In this document: positions 49,572 to 57,874 of the stretch, in pieces
How positions within the stretch are numbered: the stretch's first letter is position 1
Layout of the letters: each line of letters begins with the position of its first letter
From: Streptomyces niveus
GTDB taxonomy: Bacteria > Actinomycetota > Actinomycetes > Streptomycetales > Streptomycetaceae
Assembly: GCF_002009175.1 (NCBI RefSeq)
Contig: NZ_CP018047.1
Span: forward strand, 2,232,001-2,296,000
Reading direction: 5' to 3'
DNA: 64,000 nt
The notes under the pieces: model-generated
The model's input: only the letters and a program-made list of their open reading frames with translations
The model's database searches: none
What the model was told of the DNA's origin: nothing
Program-made: the position numbers and the translations under genes

Positions 49572-51977
49572 GTGGCGAGCGCAGCCGAGCAGGAAACAGT
49601 GCGGGAACCGGTCCAGGATCCGATGATGGATCATGTGAGAGATCCGGTCGAAGAGGTCGAGCCGGGCGTCGGGACGGACGTCGGGCGGGAGCCGGGGAGC
49701 GGGACACGGGCCGTCGGGGAGGCGGCCTCCGCCGCTCCCCCGCCCGAGGTGTGGCCGGGAGCGCCGACACCGCTGGGAGCGCGGTACCGGGTGGGTCCGG
49801 ACGGCGTCGCGGGGACGAACTTCGCCCTCTGGGCGGGCGGCGCGGAGGCCGTGGAGCTGTGCCTCTTCGACGACGCCGGAGCGCCGGAGGGAGGCCTGGC
49901 CGACGACGCGGCCTCTGTAGGAGGCGGCGTCGTGGGAAGCGGTGTCGTAGAAGGCGGCGTCGTGGAGACCCGCCTTCCACTGACCGAGCTGACGCACGAG
50001 ATCTGGCACGGCTTCGTGCCCGGCATACGACCCGGACAGCGGTACGGCTTCCGGGTGCACGGCCGCTGGGACCCCTGGACGGGCGCCCGCTGGAATCCGG
50101 CGAAGCTGCTCCTCGACCCGTACGCGCGCGCGGTCGACGGCGACTTCGCGCTGCCGCCCGAGGTGTACGGCCATGTGCGCGACTGGCCGCAGCAGCAGGT
50201 CGCCGACACGGTCCGCGACGAGCACGACTCCGCGCCGTACGTCCCCAAGGGGGTCGTCGTCCACGACGACGCCCCCGACGACACCTGGGCCGACGACCGC
50301 CGCCCCAAGACGCCCTGGGCGGACACGGTCATCTACGAGCTGCACGTACGCGGCTTCACCATGCGCCATCCGGGCATCCCCGACGAGCTGCGCGGCACCT
50401 ACGCGGGCCTCGCCCACCCGGCGGCGATCGAACATCTCGTACGGCTCGGGGTGACCGCCGTCGAGCTGCTGCCGGTGCACCAGTTCGCGCACGAGGACCA
50501 TCTGCTGCGGCGCGGACTGCGCAACTACTGGGGCTACAACTCCATCGGCTACTTCGCCCCGCACGCCGACTACGCGGCGGGCGGCACCCGGGGCCAGCAG
50601 GTCGGCGAGTTCAAGCAGATGGTGCGCGCCCTGCACGACGCCGGGATCGAGGTCATCCTCGACGTCGTCTACAACCACACGGCGGAGGCGGGCGAGCTCG
50701 GACCGACGCTGTCCCTGCGCGGCATCGACAACCGCGGCTACTACCGCCTCCAGGCCGACGCCCGCAGATACAGCGACTACACCGGCTGCGGCAACACCCT
50801 CCATGTCGTCCAGCCGCAGGTCCTGCGGCTGATCACGGACTCGCTGCGGTACTGGGTCACGGAGATGGGCGTCGACGGGTTCCGCTTCGACCTGGCGGCG
50901 GCGCTCGCCCGCTCCATGCACGACGTCGACATGCTGTCGCCCTTCCTGGCCGTGATCGCGCAGGACCCGGTGCTGCGGCGGGTGAAGCTCATCGCCGAAC
51001 CGTGGGACGTCGGCGACGGCGGATACCAGGTCGGGGCGTTCCCGCCGCTGTGGGCCGAGTGGAACGACCGCTACCGGGACGCCGTACGCGACTTCTGGCG
51101 CGGCGCCACACCCGACGTACGCGATCTGGGCTACCGGCTGTCCGGGTCGAGCGACCTGTACGCCTGGGGCGGCCGGCGGCCGTACGCGTCCGTCAACTTC
51201 GTCACCGCCCACGACGGCTTCACGCTGCGCGACCTCGTCAGTTACGAGCACAAGCACAACGAGGCCAACGGGGAGGGCAACAGGGACGGCACCGACGACA
51301 ACCGCGCCTGGAACTGCGGCGTGGAGGGCGAGAGCGACGACCCCGAGATCAACGCCCTGCGGCGGCGCCAGCTGCGCAATCTGCTCACCACCCTCCTGCT
51401 GTCGACCGGTGTGCCGATGCTGGTCGCGGGCGACGAGATGGGCCGTACGCAGGGCGGCAGCAACAACGCGTACTGCCAGGACAACGAGACGAGCTGGCTC
51501 GACTGGTCCCTGCTCGACCAGCCGGGCTCCTACGGCCTCTACCGGCTCACCAGGCGGCTCCTGGCGCTGCGGCAGACGCATCCGGTGCTGCGCCGCCGCG
51601 CGTTCTTCTCCGGCCGCGCGCAGGCGCCCGACGGGCTGCGTGACCTGGCGTGGTTCCGGCCCGACGGCAAGGAGATGACCGAGCGGGACTGGTACGCGCC
51701 CGCCTCGACGCTCGGGCTGTTCCTGTCGGGGCGCGACATCCCGGGGCGGGACGCACGCGGGCGGAAGATCACCGACGACAGCTTCCTGGCGGTCCTGCAC
51801 TCGGGGGCGGAGCCGCAGGACTTCGCACTGCCCGGCGAGCCGTGGGCGCGGTCGTACGAGCTGGTGGTCGACACCTCGTCGGAGGACCAGGAGGAGGAGC
51901 CGGGGACGGTGCTCGACGGGGGGACGGTCACTACGGTGCCGGCGCGGTCGGTGCTGCTGCTGCGCGTACAGGGGTGA
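49572..51977 (+). CDS. glgX: glycogen debranching enzyme GlgX, with N-terminal extension
   Basis: An 801-residue GH13 enzyme hydrolysing alpha-1,6 branches of phosphorylase-limit glycogen. A CBM48 domain (about 68-215, PTPLGARYRVGPDGVAGTNFALWA) precedes the (beta/alpha)8 barrel. The nucleophile is Asp440 in DGFRFDLAAAL, the acid/base Glu476 in LIAEPWDVG, and the third acid is in VTAHDGFTL. GTG 49572 has GGGAGG 8 nt upstream. The first 60 residues are acidic low complexity. A Gly/Val insertion (around 117-136) interrupts the CBM48 domain, absent in typical GlgX. It could also be read as TreX-type isoamylase. Confidence 0.93.
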   Translation: MASAAEQETVREPVQDPMMDHVRDPVEEVEPGVGTDVGREPGSGTRAVGEAASAAPPPEVWPGAPTPLGARYRVGPDGVAGTNFALWAGGAEAVELCLFDDAGAPEGGLADDAASVGGGVVGSGVVEGGVVETRLPLTELTHEIWHGFVPGIRPGQRYGFRVHGRWDPWTGARWNPAKLLLDPYARAVDGDFALPPEVYGHVRDWPQQQVADTVRDEHDSAPYVPKGVVVHDDAPDDTWADDRRPKTPWADTVIYELHVRGFTMRHPGIPDELRGTYAGLAHPAAIEHLVRLGVTAVELLPVHQFAHEDHLLRRGLRNYWGYNSIGYFAPHADYAAGGTRGQQVGEFKQMVRALHDAGIEVILDVVYNHTAEAGELGPTLSLRGIDNRGYYRLQADARRYSDYTGCGNTLHVVQPQVLRLITDSLRYWVTEMGVDGFRFDLAAALARSMHDVDMLSPFLAVIAQDPVLRRVKLIAEPWDVGDGGYQVGAFPPLWAEWNDRYRDAVRDFWRGATPDVRDLGYRLSGSSDLYAWGGRRPYASVNFVTAHDGFTLRDLVSYEHKHNEANGEGNRDGTDDNRAWNCGVEGESDDPEINALRRRQLRNLLTTLLLSTGVPMLVAGDEMGRTQGGSNNAYCQDNETSWLDWSLLDQPGSYGLYRLTRRLLALRQTHPVLRRRAFFSGRAQAPDGLRDLAWFRPDGKEMTERDWYAPASTLGLFLSGRDIPGRDARGRKITDDSFLAVLHSGAEPQDFALPGEPWARSYELVVDTSSEDQEEEPGTVLDGGTVTTVPARSVLLLRVQG

Positions 51978-52013
51978 GCTGCGGCCTCCTTGGGAGGAGA
52001 ACGGTACGGGGGC

Positions 52014-52652
52014 TCAGCCAAGGATCTTGCGGTCGTACCCCACCGCGACCGCCGCCGCCCGGTCCTTGACGCCCAACTTGGCGTATATGTGCGTGAGATG
52101 GGTCTTCACCGTCGCCTCGCTGATGAACAGCTCGGCGGCGATCTCGCGGTTCGACGTGCCCCGCGCGACGAGTTCGAGGACCTCGCGCTCACGCGCGGAG
52201 AGCGCTTCGTTGCCCGCGACGGGCGTACGGACGCGGGAGACCAGCCGGGACGCGACGGCGGGCGACAGGACCGTGCGCCCCTCGGCCGCCGCCCGTACCG
52301 CCGTGAACAGCTCCTCGCGGGGCGCGTCCTTGAGGAGGTAGCCGGTGGCTCCCGCCTCGATGGCGGGGATGGTGTCGGAGTCCGTGTCGTACGTGGTGAG
52401 GACGAGCACCTTGGCACGGGCGCCGCGCCGGGTCAGGGCCGCTATCGCGTCGACTCCCCCGCCTTCGGGCATCCGCAGGTCCATCAGGACGACGTCCGGG
52501 TCCAGCCGGAGGGCCAGCTCGACGCCCTCGACGCCGCCGGACGCCTCGCCCAGCACCTCGAAGCCGGACGCCGATTCGAACATGCCGCGCAGACCGTCCC
52601 GTACGACGGGATGGTCGTCCACGACGATCAGGGTGATGGTCCGTTCAGGCAT
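52014..52652 (-). CDS. NarL/FixJ-family response regulator
   Basis: A 212-residue regulator. The receiver domain has acidic pocket VDDHP (11-15), phospho-acceptor Asp58 in VVLMDLRMP, and LKDAPREEL near the end. The LuxR-type HTH reads LSAREREVLELVARGTSNREIAAELFISEATVKTHLTHIYAKLGV. ATG 52652 overlaps the kinase gene's end by 8 bp, so it is the cognate regulator. The two-component pair sits next to an ABC exporter, an arrangement common for stress- or antibiotic-inducible efflux. Confidence 0.95.
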   Translation of the reverse strand: MPERTITLIVVDDHPVVRDGLRGMFESASGFEVLGEASGGVEGVELALRLDPDVVLMDLRMPEGGGVDAIAALTRRGARAKVLVLTTYDTDSDTIPAIEAGATGYLLKDAPREELFTAVRAAAEGRTVLSPAVASRLVSRVRTPVAGNEALSAREREVLELVARGTSNREIAAELFISEATVKTHLTHIYAKLGVKDRAAAVAVGYDRKILG

Positions 52653-53931
52653 GACGCACCAACGGTACGCGAGCCGAGACGGCCGTGCCGCCGCCCTCCT
52701 CGGACTCGACGGTGACGGCGCCCGCGATGCGTTCCGCGCGGGCCCGCATGCCGTCGAGCCCGAAGCCGTTCGCACCGGAGCGCGGGCGCAGCACCAGCGG
52801 GTCGAAGCCGCGCCCGTCGTCCCGTACGTCGAGGGTGATCTCGTCGCCCATGTACGACAGGGTGACGCCGGCCCGGCGGGCGCCGGCGTGCCTGGCGGTG
52901 TTGGCGAGTGCTTCCTGGGCGATGCGCAGCAGGGTGGCCGCGACCTCGTCGTGCAGGGGTTCCTCGGTGCCGGTGACGGTGAACCGGGCGTCCACTCCGG
53001 TCCGTTCGGCCCACTCGACGACGGTCTTCTTCAGGGCCTCGGCGAGGGTGTCGTGGTCCAGGGCGGTCGGGCCGAGGTTCTGCACGGAGCGGCGGGCCTC
53101 GCCGAGGCTGTGCCGGGCGAGGGCCGCGGCGCGGTTCAGATGCTCGCGGGCCAGCTCCGGGTCGGAGGTGGCAGTGACCACCTGGAGCTGGGCGATGATG
53201 CCGGTCAGCCCCTGGGCGATGGTGTCGTGGATCTCGGCGGCGAGCCTGCGCCGCTCGTCGGCGACGCCCGCCTCCCTGGCCTGGACGAGAAGCTGGGCGT
53301 GGAGCCCCGCGTTCTCCTCCAGGGCCTGCTCCAGACGGAAGTTGGCCTGTTCCAGCTCGGTGATGGTGGCGGACCGCTCGGCGGCGATCTCGGACTCCCT
53401 GCGGCCGAGATGCGCGAAGACGAGGGTCAGGGAGCCGTTGAGCAGCAGGAGTCCGGCGAAGAGGGCCCACTGGAGGGCGCCGGCCGGCGGCAGTCCCCCG
53501 GATTGCGAGCCCGCCATGATGACGGCGTGGACGAGCAGTCCGGCCCGGACGGCGCGTTCGGGCAGCAGATGGCCGCTGTCGAAGTAGCCGAGGACGGCGT
53601 AGATGGCGAAGAGCGGGTTGAGCCAGGTGAGGACGAAGGCGATGACGGTCCGCAGGCCGTAGTAGACCAGGCCGGCGGTGGACGGCTCGCGCTCGTGCAG
53701 CGACAGGCCGCGCCCGGTCCGGCCCCAGCACAGCTGGAGGACGACGGCGAGGACGACCAGCGCCCCGGCCGTGTACTGCTCGGCGCGGGTCATGCCGAAG
53801 GCGTTCACGCTGAGGGCCGAGATCACGGTGGAGAGCGCCAGCAGGGCATAGGGGCCCCACCGGTGGAACTGTTCCCAGCGCTCCTCCACGGAGACCGGCA
53901 CGCGCGCCGCCCTGGCTGTCGTCATCCCCAC
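52645..53931 (-). CDS. sensor histidine kinase (HisKA_3, NarX-type)
   Basis: A 428-residue membrane kinase. Five or six hydrophobic helices (about 27-175) lead to a coiled coil, then the HisKA_3 dimerisation domain with AAEIHDTIAQGLTGI (phospho-His235). The HATPase core has AQEALANTARHAGARR and LDVRDDGRGFDPL, FGLDGMRARAERI. GTG 53931 is preferred over ATG 53925, because GGGG lies 6 nt before it; the difference is two residues. No extracellular sensor domain is visible, so it probably senses a signal within the membrane, as the kinases next to ABC exporters often do. Confidence 0.93.
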   Translation of the reverse strand: MGMTTARAARVPVSVEERWEQFHRWGPYALLALSTVISALSVNAFGMTRAEQYTAGALVVLAVVLQLCWGRTGRGLSLHEREPSTAGLVYYGLRTVIAFVLTWLNPLFAIYAVLGYFDSGHLLPERAVRAGLLVHAVIMAGSQSGGLPPAGALQWALFAGLLLLNGSLTLVFAHLGRRESEIAAERSATITELEQANFRLEQALEENAGLHAQLLVQAREAGVADERRRLAAEIHDTIAQGLTGIIAQLQVVTATSDPELAREHLNRAAALARHSLGEARRSVQNLGPTALDHDTLAEALKKTVVEWAERTGVDARFTVTGTEEPLHDEVAATLLRIAQEALANTARHAGARRAGVTLSYMGDEITLDVRDDGRGFDPLVLRPRSGANGFGLDGMRARAERIAGAVTVESEEGGGTAVSARVPLVRHA

Positions 53932-54055
53932 AGTGTGCCCCGTCCCGCGCGGCGGCCGGAGGGGGCCGGGGCGGCTGCGGACCCCCCTGTGGTCCGCACC
54001 CGTCCGGTCCCCGTGTCCCGCCCCGGCACGCGCTCCCGCGACCGTCCGCCGGTGG

Positions 54056-54799
54056 TCATTCCCAGCGGAACCAGCGGGCGGCGCCGGCGGTCAGCAGAAC
54101 CGTCCACAGGGCCAGCACGCCCAGGTCCACCCAGTGCGGCCAGCCGCCGCGCATCGCGGCGTCGAGCGCCTCGGAGGCGGCGCCCATGGGCGAGTAGCCG
54201 ACGATGTCGCGCAGCAGATCGGGCATCGTCTGGACGGGCAGCCACACGCCCGCGGTGAACATCGACGGAAAGAACAGGGCGGAGCCGATGGCCTGACCCG
54301 CCTTCTGGGTAGGGGCGATCGCGCAGACGAGCCCGCCCAGCGCCAGGGCGCCGGCCGTCGCGAGGATCAGCGCCAGCAGATAGCCGGCGATCTGACCGGG
54401 CAGCGCGACGCCGAAGGCGATCCTGCCGACGGCGATCACGAGTACGGCCGAGGCGAGCGCGCCGCCGCCGAGGAGTACGAGCTGCGAGACGAGCAGCGTG
54501 GTGGGGCGCACGGGCGTCGTGGACATACGGCGCAGGATGCCGCGCTCGCGGTAGCCGATCAGGATCGGCGGCATGGCCTGGAGCCCGGCCATGATCACGG
54601 CGAGCAGGGCGGCGACGGGGACGTACAGGTCGATGACCCGTCGGCCGCCGAGGTCGGGGTCGGGGTCGTCGAAGCCCGGGATCAGTCCGAGGATCACCAT
54701 CAGGAGGGTCGGGAAGGTAATGATCCAGAAGAGCACCCCCGGCTCGCGGGTCAGCAGGCGTGCCTCGGTCTTGAGGACGGCGGTGGAGGCGGAGGCCAT
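54056..54799 (-). CDS. ABC-2 type transporter permease (drug/lipid export)
   Basis: A 247-residue membrane protein with six helices. It has the ABC2_membrane features: N-terminal LKTEARLLTREPGVLFWIITFPTLLMVILGLIPG, then DLYVPVAALLAVIMAGLQAMP and ERGILRRMSTTPVRPTTLLVSQLVL (the conserved cytoplasmic loop), with SALFFPSMFTAGVWLP. Its start is 1 bp from the ATPase stop, so it forms the exporter together with it. Its neighbour two-component system may control it. Confidence 0.93.
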   Translation of the reverse strand: MASASTAVLKTEARLLTREPGVLFWIITFPTLLMVILGLIPGFDDPDPDLGGRRVIDLYVPVAALLAVIMAGLQAMPPILIGYRERGILRRMSTTPVRPTTLLVSQLVLLGGGALASAVLVIAVGRIAFGVALPGQIAGYLLALILATAGALALGGLVCAIAPTQKAGQAIGSALFFPSMFTAGVWLPVQTMPDLLRDIVGYSPMGAASEALDAAMRGGWPHWVDLGVLALWTVLLTAGAARWFRWE

Positions 54800-54800
54800 G

Positions 54801-55784
54801 TCAGACCCTCTCTTCGGGCTGCGGGGCGGTGGAGGCGGTCTGCGTGGCGGTGCCGCTCGCTGTGTCGGTGCTCGTCGCCGTGCCCGTCTGTGTCTCGGTC
54901 AGGTCGAGGAAAGCGTCGTCCAACGTCGCCTCGGTGACCCGCAGCTGGTGAGCGGTGACGCGGTGCCGGGCGAGCAGCGTGATGACCGCGTTGACGGTCT
55001 CGTCGGTGCCGTTGATGACGATCCGGTCGCCCTTCGTCTCCACCGACACCGCCTTGGGCAGCGCGGCCAGATCCTCGTCGCGCAGCGGCTGCGACGGCGT
55101 GAAGGAGATGACGGTGGACGCCGCCGAGCGGGCGATCAGCCCGGCGGGGGTGTCGAGCGCGGCGACCTTTCCCCGGTCGATGACGGCGATCCGGTCGCAG
55201 AGCCGCTGCGCCTCCTCCATGAAATGGGTGACCAGCAGCACCGTCACCCCGGAGTCGCGGATCTCCTCGATCAGGCTCCAGGTGTCGCGGCGGGCGCGCG
55301 GGTCCAGACCGGTGGTCAGCTCGTCGAGCACGACCACCCGAGGACCGCCGATCAGGGACAGCGCGATGAACAGCCGCTGTTTCTGGCCGCCGGAGAGTTT
55401 CGCGAAGCGCGTCGAGAGCTTGGCGTCGAGTCCGAGGCGGCCGGCGAGCGGACGCCAGTCGACGGGCTTGGGATAGAACGCGGAGTACAGCTCGAGCGCC
55501 TCGCGCACCGTCAGCTTCGGCTGGAGTTCACTCTCCTGGAGCTGGGCACCGAGAAGTTGTGTGACCTGCTCGTGGTCGCCGACCGGATCGAGTCCGGCGA
55601 CGCGGACCGTACCGGCGTCGGGGACCCTTAGCCCCTCGACGCATTCGACGGTCGTCGTCTTGCCCGCACCGTTGGGACCGAGGATCCCGAAGATCTCGCC
55701 CTCCTCGACGGTGAAATCGACACCGTCGACGGCGGGCTTGCCCCCGTAGGCCTTGCGCAGGCCGTTCACTTCGATGATCGCCAT
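54801..55784 (-). CDS. ABC exporter ATP-binding protein (DrrA-like)
   Basis: A 327-residue ATPase. Walker A is GPNGAGKTTT (about 35-44), the Q-loop QLQESELQPKL, the signature LSGGQKQRL, Walker B VVVLDELTTGLD and the H-loop VTHF. The C-terminal domain (about 220-300) is the drug-exporter regulatory part, then a Thr/Ala/Ser-rich tail. ATG 55784 is chosen since the product starts MAIIEVNGLRKAYGG. A TetR-type palindrome lies 59-76 bp upstream of its start, between it and the divergent ABC exporter. Confidence 0.93.
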   Translation of the reverse strand: MAIIEVNGLRKAYGGKPAVDGVDFTVEEGEIFGILGPNGAGKTTTVECVEGLRVPDAGTVRVAGLDPVGDHEQVTQLLGAQLQESELQPKLTVREALELYSAFYPKPVDWRPLAGRLGLDAKLSTRFAKLSGGQKQRLFIALSLIGGPRVVVLDELTTGLDPRARRDTWSLIEEIRDSGVTVLLVTHFMEEAQRLCDRIAVIDRGKVAALDTPAGLIARSAASTVISFTPSQPLRDEDLAALPKAVSVETKGDRIVINGTDETVNAVITLLARHRVTAHQLRVTEATLDDAFLDLTETQTGTATSTDTASGTATQTASTAPQPEERV

Positions 55785-55842
55785 GGCAGCAGGATGCCGC
55801 CGCGCGGCGCGGGGCGGCATCGGCCATCGCGCTCGACCTCGT

Positions 55843-55860
55843 ATCAACCGATCGGTTGAT
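55843..55860. promoter_or_regulatory. perfect 18-bp TetR-type operator
   Basis: ATCAACCGATCGGTTGAT (55843-55860) is an exact palindrome of the TetR-family operator type. It lies in the 200-bp gap between divergent ABC exporter operons (starts 55784 minus, 55985 plus). No TetR gene lies in the window. It is 59 bp from one start and 125 bp from the other, so it more likely controls the minus-strand exporter. Confidence 0.7.
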
Positions 55861-55984
55861 GCCGGCATCAGCCGACGCCTGCGCCCGGCGCCCCTGGTGG
55901 ATCCCGACACCGACACGGACACCGGCGCCCACGTCAGCCGGAAATCGGTGGGCACTGTCAGTGGTGATACGTAGGCTCGCCTTG

Positions 55985-57874
55985 ATGCCGACCTCCGAAG
56001 ATGTATCTACCAAGGACCCTGCCGCCGTCCAGAACCGCTCAGCCGTGCGTTCGCTGCTCAGGCTGTGGCCGTATGTACGGCCGGTGCGCGTGCGCCTGTT
56101 CAGCGCCGCGTTCGTCGCGGTGCTGGCCTCGTCCCTGGCCCTGGTCTTCCCCCTCGTACTGAAGTGGATGGTCGACGGCCCCATCGCGGAGGGTGACACG
56201 GGCGGCATCTGGCGCGGCGCGCTGTATCTGCTCCTGCTCGGGATCCTCGAAGCCGTGCTCTTCGGCTTCCGCAGGTGGTTGGTGGCCAGGCCGCTGGCGG
56301 GGGTCGAGGCGGCGATGCGGGCGGATCTCTACCGGCATCTGCAACGGCTGCCGATCGCGTTCCACGACCGGTGGCCCTCGGGTCAGCTGCTGTCGCGCGG
56401 CACGACGGACCTGATGCTGCTGCGTATGTTTCTGGCCTTTCCGCTGACCTTCCTGCTGGTGAACGGGACGACGATCCTGGTCGGATTCCTGATCCTGCTG
56501 ATGCAGGAGTGGACGCTCGGGCTGGTGCTGCTGGCGCCCGTGGTGCCGCTGGTGATCCTCTGCTCGGTCTTCGAGGCGAAGTACTCACTGGTCGCGCGCA
56601 AGGCGCAGGACCAGGTGGGCGATCTGACGACGGTGGTCGAGGAGAGCGTCCTCGGCGTACGGATCGTGAAGGGCTTCGGCAGGCACCGCAGCCAGGCTCT
56701 CGCGTTCCGGGCGCTGGCGGAGCGGCTGCGCGGTACGGAGCTGGGCAAGGCCCGCCTGCTGGCGGGCATCTGGGCGCTGATCATGGTCATCCCCGAGGTG
56801 GCGATCGGCGCGGCGCTGGTGCTGGGGACGGTCCAGGTCGCCGACGGTCATCTGTCCACGGGCACGCTGGTCGCCTTCCTGTCGACGGCGCTGGCGCTGC
56901 GCTGGCCGGTGGAGTCGATCGGCTTCCTGCTGGCGATGAGCCAGGAGTCGGCGACCGCGACGGAGCGGTACTTCGAGGTGATGGACGCCAAGGAGGAGAC
57001 GGCGGACGCGGACGGGGCGGCGGTGGTCGCGGCCGGGAGCGGTGCAGCCGTACGGAGGGAGTCCGACGGGCTGCGCTTCGAGCGCGTGTCGTTCCGGTAT
57101 CCCGACGCCGAGGCCGGGTCCGTGCCCGTACTGGCGGAGGTGGACCTGCACATCAGGTCCGGCGAGACGATGGCGCTCGTCGGCGCGACGGGCTCGGGGA
57201 AGACGACGCTCACCGCGCTGGTGCCCCGGCTGCACGAGGTGACGGGCGGGCGGATCACGCTCGACGGCGAGGACATCTCACTGATGCCCCGGCAGCGGCT
57301 GCGTGAACTGGTGTCGGTGGCCTTCGAGGAACCGACGCTGTTCTCGGCGACGGTTGGCGACAACGTCCGCATGGGCGCCGAGAGCGCGGACGGAGCGGCG
57401 CTGCTGCGGGCGCTGGACGTGGCGCAGGCCGACTTCGTCCAGGACCTGCCGCACGGTGTGCACACGGAGGTCGGCGAGCAGGGACTCAGCCTCTCCGGCG
57501 GCCAGCGGCAACGGCTGGCGCTGGCCAGGGCGGTCGTGGGCGGGCCGCGCTTCCTGGTGCTCGACGATCCGCTGTCCGCGCTCGACGTGCACACGGAGGC
57601 GCTGGTCGAGGCGGCGCTGCGCCGGGTGCTCGACGAGACGACGGCACTGGTCGTGGCGCACCGGCCGTCGACGGTGATGCTGGCGGACCGGGTGGCGCTG
57701 ATCTCGGACGGCCGGATCACGGCGGTGGGCACACATCACGAACTGCTGCGGGACAACGCGGAGTACGCGTGGCTGATGTCGGGGGCCGACGCGGAGACGG
57801 GGTCGCGGTCGGACGCCGGCTGCGACGAGGGAAGCGACACGGGGGCGGAATCCGTCGAAGGGAGCATGCGATGA
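55985..57874 (+). CDS. ABC exporter half-transporter 1 (membrane + ATPase)
   Basis: A 629-residue half-transporter. Six membrane helices (about 25-300) are of the ABC_membrane type, e.g. LFSAAFVAVLASSLALVFPLVLK. The ATPase has Walker A GATGSGKTT (400-408), the signature LSGGQRQR and a Walker B FLVLDDPLSALDVHT, where the catalytic Glu after Asp-Asp is replaced by Pro (DDP). The D-loop is SALDV. Such degenerate sites are typical of heterodimeric exporters. TAGGCT lies upstream of ATG 55985, in the leaderless style. It overlaps the next gene by 4 bp. Confidence 0.92.
   Translation: MPTSEDVSTKDPAAVQNRSAVRSLLRLWPYVRPVRVRLFSAAFVAVLASSLALVFPLVLKWMVDGPIAEGDTGGIWRGALYLLLLGILEAVLFGFRRWLVARPLAGVEAAMRADLYRHLQRLPIAFHDRWPSGQLLSRGTTDLMLLRMFLAFPLTFLLVNGTTILVGFLILLMQEWTLGLVLLAPVVPLVILCSVFEAKYSLVARKAQDQVGDLTTVVEESVLGVRIVKGFGRHRSQALAFRALAERLRGTELGKARLLAGIWALIMVIPEVAIGAALVLGTVQVADGHLSTGTLVAFLSTALALRWPVESIGFLLAMSQESATATERYFEVMDAKEETADADGAAVVAAGSGAAVRRESDGLRFERVSFRYPDAEAGSVPVLAEVDLHIRSGETMALVGATGSGKTTLTALVPRLHEVTGGRITLDGEDISLMPRQRLRELVSVAFEEPTLFSATVGDNVRMGAESADGAALLRALDVAQADFVQDLPHGVHTEVGEQGLSLSGGQRQRLALARAVVGGPRFLVLDDPLSALDVHTEALVEAALRRVLDETTALVVAHRPSTVMLADRVALISDGRITAVGTHHELLRDNAEYAWLMSGADAETGSRSDAGCDEGSDTGAESVEGSMR

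Noticed and set aside
49487..51643. Long plus-strand frame overlapping glgX in another frame
   Set aside because: Arg/Gly/Pro-rich shadow translation without domains; typical of high-GC genes read out of frame.
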